A stretch of DNA of 54,570 nt from Acephala macrosclerotiorum (taxonomy: Eukaryota; Ascomycota; Leotiomycetes; Helotiales; Mollisiaceae): NCBI GenBank assembly GCA_014904845.1, contig MU119531.1, positions 1 to 54,570 on the forward strand. Direction: 5' to 3'. How positions within the stretch are numbered: position 1 is the first letter of the stretch; each line of letters opens with the position of its first letter. Below the pieces are notes generated by a model. The model had not been told where the DNA came from. It did no database searches and was given only the letters and a program-made list of their open reading frames with translations. This document shows, piece after piece, positions 1-10,884 of the stretch. Both the position numbers and the translations under genes were made by a program.

Positions 1-1660
1 CGTTTTAAAATTTTCGTTTTTATATTTTAATTTTTATTAAAAATAAAATTAATTATTATAAATAATAATTACGATTTTTTTTTTTTATATTCGTTTTAAT
101 ATTAATTATTTTAAATAATTTAATATATAATTTTATAATTTTATAATTAAATTTATTTAAAATAATTTATAATTCGTAATTTGTAAATTAATTAATTAAT
201 TAAAATAAAATAAAATTTTTTAATTATTTATAAGATTTTTTAAAAATATATATATATATATAATTTTATTATAATAAATCAAATAATTTATTAATTAATT
301 ATAAATTATAATTTTAATTTAATTTAATATTATATTTATATTAATAATTTTTTTATAATAAAATTTAATTTAATTTAATTATTTAAAAAAACGTATTTTT
401 TATTTTTTATTATAATTTATTAATATTTTAATATAAAAATTATATAATTAAATTTTAAAAATAATATTAATAAATTAATATTATTTTTAAAATATATTAA
501 AAAATTTTTTAATTTTTTTTAATTTAATTAAATATTTATAAAATAAATATAAATTTATATATATAATAATTAAAATATTAAAAAAATTAATTTTAAATTT
601 TTTATTATTTAATTAATATTTATTTATAAAAATAATTTTATATTTAATTTAAAAACGAAATTTTTTATTATAAATAAATTTAAAATAATATATTTAAATT
701 TTTAATTTAATAATTTAATTATATTTTTAAATTAAATTAAAATGTATTTATTAAATTATTAAAAAAAATTGATAAAATATTATATTAATAAATAATTAAA
801 ATATTTATAATATTTATATATTTTTTTTATAATAATATAACGAATAAATTAATTATTTATATATTTTTATATTTATTAATAATTAATTAATTTTTTTAAT
901 TTTAATAATAATTTATTATCGTTTTTTTATTATATATTTTATAATATTTATTTTAAAAAAATTTCGATTTTAATATTTTTAATTTTATTTTAATTATTTT
1001 TTTTTTTCGTTTTTTATAAATTATTATTAAAAAAATTATTAATAAATAAATTAAATATTTTATATTATATTAAATAAATTCGTATTTATAAAAAAAATCA
1101 TAAAATAATTATATTTTGATTTATTAATTAATTAACGATTTTTATTTATATTTATTTATAAAAAAAATTTTATTAAATTTTTTTTTAAATTATTAATAAT
1201 AATTTTTTTATTTTTTAATATTTAAATTTTATAAATAATATATAAAATTTTTATATATTAAACGTAAAAATTTTTACGTATATTTTTTATATTTTTTTTT
1301 TTATATTTTTATAGATTATAATTCGAAAAAAAAAAATTTTTTTTATATATATTTTAAATTAATAAAAAATATATTTATTTAATATTTTTTCGTTAAAATT
1401 TTTATTTTTTTAAAAATATATTAATTATTTTAAATATTTTTTATAAAAAAAATTTAATTATTTTATAATTAATTAAACAATTATTAATAATAAATTAAAA
1501 ATAAAATAAATAAATAAATTAAATAATATTATTATTTTTATTTTTTATTTTCATTAATTATTTTAATATTTTTAATAATTAATTAAATAAAATAAAATTA
1601 TTAATATATATATAAAAACTTTTTTTTAAATCGTAATATTTTATTTTTAAACTCGAAAAT
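1..1660. repeat. AT-saturated RIP-like block, no genes
   Basis: This stretch is almost purely A and T. The G and C that remain are nearly all in CG dinucleotides; only a few C or G occur elsewhere (for example near 278, 1099, 1312 and 1486). Both strands are equally depleted, as expected if CpA, CpT and CpC were converted to T on each strand until exhausted. No reading frame of useful length exists. A short TA dinucleotide run lies near 249-261. The block most likely began as repeated DNA, but nothing recognisable of the original is left. It ends abruptly near 1660. Confidence 0.8.
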
Positions 1661-1899
1661 CAAAACGAGTTTTCGATTGCCAGTAAACGGCGTGGGAATA
1701 GGGTAGTCACGGGATCCAGGGGTCTTCCACGGGCGGGAGTCGTCCCTTCCTCTCCACCCTGCGCTGCGCTAAGCAATTAACTCGTATCGAATTAAGATTT
1801 TAAATATAAAATGCGTTAATCTTCGTTCGAATAGCTTAGCTTTTAATATATCGTTCGGGGTAAGTAAAAAAAAAAATTTGCTTGGGGCAGGGAGGCTTT
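1661..1899. other. Unmutated border strip between AT block and first gene
   Basis: Base composition returns to normal within a few bases. No coding sequence is visible. It contains a GC-rich patch at about 1680-1770, an AT-richer stretch at about 1780-1860 and an A-run at 1867-1877. It is the 3' flank of the kinase-like gene and marks the boundary of the mutated block. Confidence 0.5.
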
Positions 1900-3651
1900 T
1901 CAAAGGCTCTCCAGTTTCCTTAGCACCTCCTTCATACTAGGCCGACAACCACATACCCACTTGTCCGTGGGATCAAAATTCATCCTAAGCTTAAGAAACT
2001 CCTCCGCCAGTTCCACTTCCCCTCTCCACCACCTTCTAACCACATCCCTCACTGCCTCCTCGCTCACCACCCCGTGGACTTCTCTCAAACAAAGTCTCCT
2101 TCCGTTCAGCGTCAAAGGAAACCTCCTATACTCGCCTTCACGCCTCAAATCACAACACTCCACAATCAACTCCCTAATCACCTTTGGCGTCGTCTTAAAC
2201 TCCGGAAACTCCATCTCCTCTCCTCCTTCTCCGGCATGCTGCACCACAACACTCTTCTCCGGCGATCCCACGCCTTCAAAAATGCACCATAACACACGAC
2301 CGAGCATGTAAACTTGCGCTTCCTCTCTTTCTTGCTCGCTTAAACACAGCCACGGGAGGCAATACCCATCTCTTGGGTTCCTATACGTCTCTACCTTATG
2401 TGGCAGCTCAATTCCTTGAGTCAGTGTCTCCCAGAGCCTAGCTTTTGATTGCAGTGTGCCTTTCTCCTCATTGCTGAGAGCGAGAATATACTCTAGATAC
2501 GTAACCTCAGGCGCAGACATGAATGTCGATACGCCTCTACTCTCGAAATCGATGAGCACGATATCGTTGTTCTCGTTGAGGACAATATTGTCGGTTCTGA
2601 GATCACAATACATGACCCCCTGATCCCTCAGATGAATCAATGCCTGCGCGATTTCCACGGCCCAGCGTGCCTGCTCTTCCCATTTCAGGGTGCCGTGCAG
2701 AGCCTGGGAGCGGAGTTCATCCCGCAGGGTGCCGTTGGGATAATAAGGCAAAAGGAAGCCCACGACTGATATTTTGGCGCCGAAGTTGGTCTGTTTGGTG
2801 ACTAGATATTTTGGTCTGGAAATCACGTTCTTATGCTCTCGAATGGATAGAAGAACTTTGAGCTCGTGGTACATGTACTTGGGGGAGCTGGTGAGGCTTT
2901 TGAAAATCCATCGCTGGCTGTGGTTGTGGTTGGGAAGCTGGATCAGAGAAACGCTGTCGTGAAGTTGGTGTAGGAGATGGAGGTGCGAAATGTCGATGCT
3001 TGGGGGAACATTGGAAGGAGGAATAGACCAGAATGATTGCAGTGTGGGGAGGGAAAGGAACTGCCGTTCTAGGAAATGGGTTTTGAGGACTTGTACGCGG
3101 ACAGAGGAGATGTTCGTGGTAATATTGTGGAATAAGATCCGTGATCCAAACGGCAGACTATTATAGAAGGTTGAGAAGTTGGGCATGGAATTGCTCCAGT
3201 GAGTCAGTACGAGAATGATGTATCGGGATATGCCTAAATGAGAAACTCGAGCATCTCGGGTGTAGATCGCGGCATGGATATCTAAGGCTTCGTGTAGTGA
3301 AGATGGTATTTCTTCCATTGGAGGGATAAAAGTGTCGACTCGTAGGGGACGGAGGGGTGAGAGGAAGGTGGGGATGGCGAAGAACTCGGTGCCGGTGTTG
3401 GCTGAGCCTTCGATACGCCATTTTGGGGAACGGGGGAGGTCGAGACTGTTGATTCGGTTTTTGGGGTTGAGATAGGAGGAGAGCCACGTAGGAGATAGAT
3501 CTGTGGCTGGTGGTGTGGAACGCGGAGTCGAGAAGGCTGCTAGTGGGGTGAGGAGCTCGGAAATAGCTGAGGTTGTGAGGTCCATTCTTGGAATGAATGG
3601 ATGGAGTTGATTTGTCGTATTTCTCAAGTTGATAAAAGTTGTCTTTAGCAT
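1900..3651 (-). CDS. Protein kinase-like protein, single exon
   Basis: An intronless 583-residue frame whose C-terminal half resembles the eukaryotic protein kinase fold. Visible pieces are a candidate ATP-binding lysine in RWIFKSL (about residue 251), a hinge-like LLPYYPNGTLRDEL (about 301), a catalytic loop YCDLRTDN with Asp350 and Asn355, and the metal-binding position as DFE rather than DFG (Asp368). The glycine-rich loop is not recognisable and the activation segment is short (SAPEVTYLEY). The N-terminal 230 residues match nothing I know. Key acidic residues are present, so catalysis is possible, but the divergent loops leave a pseudokinase open. The start at 3651 is the first ATG; a second in-frame ATG is at codon 23. 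The gene sits beside the AT-rich block and shows no RIP-like stops. Confidence 0.7.
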   Translation of the reverse strand: MLKTTFINLRNTTNQLHPFIPRMDLTTSAISELLTPLAAFSTPRSTPPATDLSPTWLSSYLNPKNRINSLDLPRSPKWRIEGSANTGTEFFAIPTFLSPLRPLRVDTFIPPMEEIPSSLHEALDIHAAIYTRDARVSHLGISRYIILVLTHWSNSMPNFSTFYNSLPFGSRILFHNITTNISSVRVQVLKTHFLERQFLSLPTLQSFWSIPPSNVPPSIDISHLHLLHQLHDSVSLIQLPNHNHSQRWIFKSLTSSPKYMYHELKVLLSIREHKNVISRPKYLVTKQTNFGAKISVVGFLLPYYPNGTLRDELRSQALHGTLKWEEQARWAVEIAQALIHLRDQGVMYCDLRTDNIVLNENNDIVLIDFESRGVSTFMSAPEVTYLEYILALSNEEKGTLQSKARLWETLTQGIELPHKVETYRNPRDGYCLPWLCLSEQEREEAQVYMLGRVLWCIFEGVGSPEKSVVVQHAGEGGEEMEFPEFKTTPKVIRELIVECCDLRREGEYRRFPLTLNGRRLCLREVHGVVSEEAVRDVVRRWWRGEVELAEEFLKLRMNFDPTDKWVCGCRPSMKEVLRKLESL

Positions 3652-5681
3652 TGACGTATTATTAATATGGTTGTGGTTGTCAGGTGGTGAGGCTGTGCAC
3701 AGTCGTTGGCTAGTCGAGAGACTGAGAACAGCTGATGCAGATGCAGGAAGCCCAAAGAGGTGATCTTGGAAGTGCCTTATTATATTTCACTAGTGGTCCT
3801 TTTATAATTTGTATTATTTTTTACTGGAGCTTAAGAGAAGTATACAAGCAGCAGGAAAATAGGGTTTGGACTAAGCAATGCCATAATATACGTGACAAGA
3901 AAACCATCTTCCGTAATCCTGAACTGGCCCATTTGTTCAAAAACCTGCTTATAACTACTCGTTTTATACGGCTGATGTCGTCCATCAAAGCTTGGATTTT
4001 GGACGATGGAGTTTCAGAAAATGAAGATTCTTGGGATTTTCGGCCTCGCCCCCAGTCTTATCACAACCTAACTGGACGTCGATAGACCACGTCTCAATGT
4101 TCCATTTCTTTGATTGACCTTGGCTTGGGAAGTCAAAATTCCCTATGGTTTTCTCATTAACGATCTACCACTCGCTTACTAGAAATAGAGCAGATACTCA
4201 CCATTGCAGGATATGAGGCCGGTGTATGAATACGGGATCTCAGCAGTCAATTTCACGGTATCTCGAATTGAATCTGCCCGAAGTTCTCCTTCCGTATTGT
4301 AAGCCTTGTTTGTGCCAGGCCTGGTGGTGCTGAATGGTGTTTGAGAAGTCATATGGTCGTGTTGAAGGAGGAGACTCGAGAAGGCTGCTGAAGCCCAAGG
4401 AATTGCCGAATGGAATTATTCAACAGGCAAGGAATGTAAGAGAACTCCGTAGCGTTCCATTGAATTGACGCTTTGGATACAAGCAATATATAATCTACTG
4501 AAGATGGGGCTCGTGAAGGCAGAACAAGAATTTCTATCTCTCTTGAAATCTTCATCGGCTCTAAGGCTCATACCCAGTTCCCTACCCCATCCAAGATCTC
4601 ACCGGCTCCAGGGTGTTTAGTAGCTCGCTCAACACCATCACAAATTCTCCGTCGACCAGCTCAGGTCGTGAGGCATTGGTCAGTGACATTGGCAGTGGTG
4701 ATGCCGATATATTCTCATCGGTCGACTACATATATTCTTGCCCGGTCTTACGAGAAAGCTAAACCGGTTGTAAAGTGAGTGGGATGTCGACGCGATGTCG
4801 ACGCGATTGGAAGGTGTCGCAGAGCCGAGAGCCCGAGAGGAAGCCTTGCTTCGATCACGGGAGCACCTTCTTTGAGAAGATTACACAGAAAAAGGACCAG
4901 ATTCCAGAAAGTGGCTTCTGGAAATGGTCCGCCTTATACGGTTCTGGAGATGCGGTGGCATATTGGTTCATTATAGGAAACTCTTGCATCTTGGAGATTC
5001 ATGGAAAAATTGTTCAGCTGGGAAAGTACTATTTCGTTCCCATAGAATCCATTGCCTGATTGGCTGACAAGCGAGCCGGACTGGTCTCTTCTGCGCCTGG
5101 ACACCTCACCGGTTCAGCCACAATGACCCCTCACCCTCACCGGTCCACAGATAATGCCACAAATGTCAAGACAACGACCGATGAGCAGAAATCAAACGAC
5201 CGATGAGCAGAAACCAAACGACCGATGAGCAGAAATCAAACAACCGATGACGCGGATGAAACTCTGACCTGTGTTCACTCCGTCGTATTGGGCGCCCCAT
5301 CCTCCCGGCCGACCGAACCCCTGGGCGACCGGTGAATGCCTCCTTGGCCTTGCGCGCAACAGCTGGGTTGCCAAACTGATTTTACAGCGTACCAGTATGT
5401 GACAGCACAACGTCCGAAGAGACATCAAGACGATCAGGCCCGGCTTGGTTGGAAGGAGAAGGAGAAGAGAAGGAGAAATTTACTCTTTTATTTAGTGGAC
5501 AACGTATGCTTCTCATCATCCGGAGGTTTGATTGCTTTCGGCGTCGGTCCCGAGCAGAAACCATTTACTACACGCCACATCTTCGCGTCACACGTCTCTG
5601 GAACCTTGCATACACTAGATTCCTCGGGCTGCCTACCTACCGTGTATGGGTTAGGTCATGGGTATTTGATACTTTATAGAC
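3652..5681. other. Intergenic, about 2 kb, small unsupported frames only
   Basis: It separates the divergent kinase-like gene and Zn2Cys6 gene. A 116-codon plus-strand frame (3735-4085) and a 94-codon one (4775-5059) exist but show no motif, no convincing splice context and no family resemblance. The last 250 bp or so before 5682 would be promoter and leader of the regulator. A 22-bp tandem repeat lies at 5175-5250. Confidence 0.4.
5175..5250. repeat. 22-bp tandem repeat, three copies plus a partial
   Basis: Three consecutive units of 22 bp begin at 5175, 5197 and 5219 with core ACCGATGAGCAGAAA. The second unit differs by one base. A truncated fourth copy follows to about 5250. It lies roughly 430 bp upstream of the regulator's start codon. 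The exact-length units suggest replication slippage; no function can be read from them. Confidence 0.85.
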
Positions 5682-8374
5682 ATGGATCCTTTTCGATCTT
5701 TCATCGATACTGCTATAGTACAACCTGCACCTGCTCCAGTTAGTTTAGAGATTTCACTTTCCTTGTTCCTTCCTTACCTACTTGCATGACTGTATTCTGT
5801 CCAATGTTCCTGCCATACCTGTCCACCTTGCCACTCTAACGTTGCATCTAATAAGCGGTCAGAAAAATGGCAAAAAGCGTTGCAGAAATGGAGACACTCC
5901 AGAGCGCTGTGTGAAAAAGAGGGCGAAGACCGCTGTCGACCTTGATTCACTCACTCCTACTCAACTTACCACGTTAAGTGAAGCCGCATCAATCCTTCAG
6001 ATTCCACTAAAAGATCTTCCTACCACCCTTCGCAACATATCTCATTCTTTGGATTCAAACGGTCGGCGTCGAATCATACCGAAGAAGATATCAAAACGTC
6101 GTACCGAGACTTCGCCAGCTATGGAGGAAGCACCGGGCGCTTCCAAACAGTCACCTCGAACAGGCATCTTTTGGCCAGGAAACATCTTGGATCCTAAGCC
6201 AGCTTTGCAAGAGAAATTTTCAGGGACGCCTGATGATTCTTGCAGTCTGTCATTCCTTGGCGCCAAACGTTTGCCAAAGCAGATTGCAGATTGCTTTGCA
6301 AGCCTCTCACCACAAATCTCCAACCCCGCTTATCGTGCTCGAAACCAAGGTATTTAATTTTGAATCATTCACAAAGGTTATGTCCTTGCTCATTTTGACA
6401 GATGGATACCCTCGCCCTGAAATGGCCTACTCCGACTTTGATACCCCTCTTTTAAATGATATTCATGGCCCCTTTCTCACGTCCACAGAAGCGAGTTTGC
6501 AACCAGGAAATGCAGAAGGTTTGATCAACTCGTATGGTACCGTGAGTGCATTCCCAAGATCTTAACTCAACAAACACTTATCAGAAGGAGGACCCGACAA
6601 ACTTTTACGCTTGCGATTACCCTACACCAAGGGTCGATGACTTCTTTGCATCCATTTCGAAATCGCCTTTAGCCCATTTTTCACAACCTTTCGCTACTCA
6701 CCAATCAATGATCTACCCTGGGGATGGATATTTTGACGAGCATGTCGATTGGGACGAGCTTCTTTGCCCAGCCTCTAGTATACAGCGTGAGAACAGCGAT
6801 TCTTCTGAACCCGTCTCGACCAGTACCGATTCCGAGCACAAAGACCAAGGACATGATCCTGATGATGATGGGCTAACCGAGCGGTTGGAAATTCCCCGCA
6901 GGAAATTCCACTCTGAGGATGCTCGCCTGAAGACTGCTCAAACACGGAAGCTCACAGCCTGCATACGCTGTAGAATGCAAAGAATCAGGGTAAGAACACG
7001 TCGTCTTGCTAATACAATGCTGACATTCGTATATTGCAGTGTGATCCTGACCCAACGAATCCCAAAGGAGCTTGTTTAACATGCCAACGCATTATGAAAC
7101 CTACGATGCGCAATCTCCCTTGCCTACGGTACAAGGTGACTGAAGTAAGACTTTTCAGAGAGGGTAGCTTTGCGGCTGGTCGTGAATGGAGTCATCGATG
7201 GGTGAACAATAAATTGGTAAACATTAAGGCTTGGGCATCGCCGGAAATCAAAGAGCTCCGAATCACTCAGGACTACGGACCGTCTGCGATTACTCTACAA
7301 GTCAGGGAGTTCGTCCCAATGAAGGGTGATATGTTGCATAGGCAGTGGGCTGATGGTCCAGTTACCAAGTCCGTCACGATTCCGAACTTTGCAATTCTCG
7401 ACATGGCTGTCGCTTTGCAGACATACAAAGAGTTCATAGTCAGCGAGGGGCCTCATTTCTTCAAGAGTGCTGTCGATTATAACGACAGGTTACTTTGGAG
7501 CACCTACAGCGCGGCAATCAAATACTCAAATATATCAAACGTAAGTAATACCGTTGATTTCTCTTCCTGGAAGAAAACCACTGATGGTGATGCAACTCTA
7601 GGCACCCGAAGAGAGAGACTTACTTCAAATGGTCCTGCAACTGTGGGTAGCTATACGTCTGACAACTAAATCAGCTCGTATCGTTGGTGCCGAGACCCTT
7701 GGTATGACTCCTGAAATGATGGACAAGTCGAGTGGGATGCAGGGGAAAATTCCTGTTCCGCCCGTGTTAGGAGCACAACTCACCCTTATTGCCACCCATT
7801 CACTTCAGGCACCTCTGCGTGCCAAAGTCTTGGATCGATTGCAGAAGCTGGTACTTGCTCAAAAGCCCGAAAATTGGTTTTGCATCTATCTCTGTACCTT
7901 CGTGCTTCTTCATAGTTGCTCCTTACTGGTAGAGCACGACATCGGATACGCCAAAAAACATGGTTTAAAGGTTTGATTTCTCTCTTCTCTTCTTTTAATG
8001 TACTTATCTGACTTCTGATAGTCACGTCATGCCAGGCCAGACTTGGTTTCGGAGTTATACCTAGGTGCAAATATTCTGCTAGCGCACTTTCACTACTGTT
8101 GCAAAGGCTTTCGGCCATTTTCCATAAACTGGAATCCGAATGAAAGCACTTCTATGGCCAAACTCAACGAAGAACAGATTCTTTTCATCAAGGAGACAGC
8201 TGTCTATGCGGATCACAATGGCAAGCACCTGTCACGAATTACACCTAGAGCCTACTAATATAATTTATAGATACGCGATTCAAGAAACTTCTGTCTGAAG
8301 GTCCGTACGAGAATGAACATTATCTTGTGGCCCAACTCTTCGAAGCAGATTGGAAGCCAAGGACGCCTGTTTGA
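5682..8374 (+). CDS. Zn2Cys6 transcription factor with central zinc cluster
   Basis: A 753-residue regulator in eight exons: 5682-5738, 5863-6349, 6402-6541, 6585-6989, 7040-7540, 7602-7970, 8022-8220 and 8271-8374. Junctions keep frame and use GT-AG sites, except the last intron (8221-8270), which is GC-AG with a strong CTAAT branch site. The start gives MDPFRSFIDTAIVQPAPAP, an N-terminus I associate with a fungal C6-finger family. The binuclear zinc cluster is split by the intron after codon 363. Its cysteines are 354, 357, 364, 375, 378 and 391 (CIRCRMQRIRC then CLTC). A cluster in mid-protein rather than at the N-terminus is typical of this subfamily. The C-terminal stretch HYLVAQLFEADWKPRTPV is a second family landmark. 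It is a nuclear DNA-binding protein; the TauD-type gene 407 bp downstream on the same strand is a plausible target (inference). Confidence 0.85.
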
Positions 8375-8781
8375 TTGGGAGGTTATGGATATTCATGGGT
8401 TCCGCTGACAGGCTGGACGAAATTGAGTGCCGCGAATCATGAGACTTGGCTTAGGAACGATGCAACACTCGTTCTGGTTGTAATAGCGGGTTTGATTGGT
8501 TGTAAATAAGCTTTCATGCGAGATTCTGCAAGAGCTGACCAATGAGTGGATGTTGATTCTGCAGGCCCCACCAAGAACAGAACAGCGGAAGTGAGCCCAG
8601 TGGTGCACCAAAGACCATGAGGCTTAATGTCTCCTGATAACACTTCCCCGCACCCTATCGCAGCGTTGATCAATTGTTGTCTTGTGCTGTTAAACAACTC
8701 GATTTGATTCCCCGAAGCGACGCTCGTGTTGAGCGTTTGCAAGAACCTTGTATTTGGCTTACGAAATTTCGACCCCAATCA
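8375..8781. other. Intergenic between regulator and dioxygenase
   Basis: It should hold the regulator's 3' UTR and the dioxygenase promoter. The dioxygenase frame is open upstream to 8641 but has no ATG before 8782. Minus-strand frames here overlap the dioxygenase first exon and look like shadows. Confidence 0.4.
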
Positions 8782-10204
8782 ATGGCGTTAGTTCTGCCGA
8801 CAAAGTTCCAGCTCGCATACCCTGATCCTTCTATTTTGCCTGGCCGCCTATCTGAAGCAGGGACAATCAATCACCAGGACGTTGGCGGGATCTTGCCAGT
8901 TGGATTTCCAGCTTTCATCGATTCTCCTTTCACCTGGACACCTTCTGATCTCTTCGATGAGCTGGAGTTCGTCTATTACCTTACAGAGGGTGATAGAGCC
9001 GAGATAGATGCAGCTCTCTCCTCTTTCAAATGTACTCATCAGTCTCAGTGTCCTTATTCTCGAATTTGACACAGTATTAGCATACGGTCTCGACGGTGAC
9101 CTGGTGAACAGTACCAACTTTCGCCTTCCAAACCTTCAGCGTACACTTCGAAGGCTGTCCCTCGATCTCCATAATGGGAAAGGGTTCTTCATTCTTCGTG
9201 GTCTCGATTACGAGAAGTATTCAGTGGAGGATAATACTATCATTTTCTTAGGAGTCCAAAGTTACATCGCAGAGCAAAGAGCTCGACAAGACGAAACAGG
9301 AAATATGCTAGGTTATTATTTATACCGTAATTCTATTCGATTTCCAAGTTCTGATAGGACTGTAGTACACATCTTGACGGATGATAAAGAATCCCTACAG
9401 CCTTTGAGGGAACTCCATACCAGATTTTCGAGACATTCCATAGTAAGTTGACTTTACAAGTTATCTCATGAGCTACTCGTCTGATCCAAATATCTCTCAG
9501 CCCTTCCATTCCGATGATATAGGTGACATCCTAGCATTTCAAGTTCGCAGCACAGTTCCAAAGGGAGGCAACTCCATCCTAGCGCCCTCTTACACCATCT
9601 ACAACGAGCTTGTCGCCACCAGACCCGACGTTATCCGCACGCTTGCAGAACCCAATTGGCCACTGCACATGTAAGTCTTCAACGGATTCGTTCCCTCCTT
9701 GCCTCTTCCTTTTCCTAAGTCGACAGTCCATATTACCACGAGCGACCCCTCCTCTTCTACGAAGACTGCCACCTCATCTTCAACTTCACCAGCATCGCAC
9801 TCCTCGGCAACAAAGTGCACCCTCGGTCCCCCAGCCTCCCGGCCCCTTCCCCTGCCCAGCTCGAAGCACTCGCTCTCGTCCAATCCCTTGCTTATAAACA
9901 CGAACTCGTCATCCCCTTGCGAGTGGGAGATCTTTATTTCTTCAATAATCTTGCTTTGCTTCATAGAAGAGATGATATTGGGATCGAAATCGGGAGTGGG
10001 CAGTGCAGGCATCTGGTGAGGCTGTGCGTGAGGAGTGGGGATATGGGATGGAGGATTCCGGTAGCGCTTTCAGAGGGTGCGGTGGGGTGGAGGGAGGCTT
10101 ATGCGGATGATGATGATGATGATGAGGGGAAAGGGAGGGAGAGGGTGTGGCATGTAGAACCGATGCCGGATGAGTTTTTTCCGTTGACCAGAAAGCAGAA
10201 CTAA
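8782..10204 (+). CDS. TauD/TfdA-type Fe(II)/2-oxoglutarate dioxygenase
   Basis: Five exons (8782-9031, 9081-9311, 9366-9442, 9501-9670, 9727-10204) encode 401 residues of the taurine-dioxygenase-like superfamily. Family landmarks in order: GLDGDLVN, a GKGFFILRGL segment, IFLGVQSYIAEQRARQD, the iron-binding HxD pair in PFHSDDIGD (His189, Asp191), the distal His322 in NNLALLHRRDD, and a basic RHLVRL for the 2-oxoglutarate carboxylate (Arg337/341). The metal triad is complete, so it is probably active; the substrate cannot be told from sequence. The acceptor at 9365 was chosen because it yields the family's GNMLVHI junction; the acceptor 8 bp earlier leads to a stop. An acidic Asp run follows residue 370. 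It is cytosolic (no signal peptide) and follows the Zn2Cys6 gene in tandem. Confidence 0.85.
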
Positions 10205-10884
10205 GGAGACTAGGACTTGGGTTCGCTTGATACTGTAACGAAGAAGTCTGAGTATTTGTTTGGAGGTTCTCTAAATCAGTGGATGATGAGCTATTGGGGC
10301 TTTCTGCTTTGTGCTTTGTTAGCAAGGTGTTTGGTTGTATGCTGATCTAATCGTACTGCGTATGTAAAGTTTATTCGCGCGCTGTTTAGTGTTTTCAGTA
10401 GTTCTTTTCAGCCCTTCCCTTCCACTATATACCAAAAAAAAAAAAACCAGTACTGTACATGTCCCCTGCAACTTCCCCCCTCATGTTCCAATTCCCCCAT
10501 AACCTGACCACCTACTACTCAAATGCCAACCTCCCACTCTCTTCCCCGATGCTCAGCTATTTCAAAGCCAACTACACAATAGTCCCAAACGCCGGAGCAT
10601 AGGGATACGAAATGCGAAGTCATACTAGTACACCGCGTTGGATGTTTGAAGAAGTTAGTGTGATGTATCATGCTTGTAGGATCCTATGAGGCTTGAGGAT
10701 GGGCTTATGGTCTTTCTGAAGCAGGAGAGATGGTATTGAAGGTATGGAGAACTAATATAGAGAGTGCAGCTAGCTTCTAAATAAAAAGACAAGTGTTACT
10801 TCTAAAAGTGCATGCAAGTGTTAGAATCAGGTATGTGAAGACTGTGATGCTCGATAAAGGGAGTGGAGTGACTTGCTAGTCTCA
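10205..10884. other. Intergenic with a decayed fragment
   Basis: It contains the 3' flank of the dioxygenase, an A-run at 10434-10446 and a degenerate plus-strand frame (10459-10689, listed separately). The stretch 10690-10884 shows nothing recognisable, though the missing N-terminal part of the HET pseudogene would have lain here. Confidence 0.4.
10459..10689 (+). pseudogene. Unrecognised coding fragment with an internal TAG
   Basis: From ATG at 10459 the frame runs 47 codons to TAG (10600-10602), then stays open another 28 codons to TGA at 10687. The context GCATAGGGATAC would encode a Trp if TAG were TGG, the same G-to-A change seen in both HET pseudogenes nearby. The residues resemble no family I know. 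It could be a relic of a separate gene or chance. Confidence 0.3.

Noticed and set aside
1..1660. Mitochondrial DNA or centromere
   Set aside because: No mitochondrial gene or tRNA is visible, and the CpG-only pattern of surviving C/G fits mutation of nuclear repeats better. A centromeric role cannot be tested here.
4775..5059. 94-codon plus-strand frame upstream of the regulator
   Set aside because: No domain, no splice context and no homology I recognise; kept only as part of the intergenic description.
5175..5250. CRISPR-like array
   Set aside because: Repeats are directly adjacent with no spacers and the genome is eukaryotic.
8437..8778. 113-codon minus-strand frame
   Set aside because: It lies across the gap before the dioxygenase, has no motif and differs in frame quality from real neighbours; treated as chance.
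9599..10325. Two minus-strand frames of 137 and 127 codons
   Set aside because: They are antisense to dioxygenase exons with strong family motifs and show low-complexity Ser/Pro/His composition.
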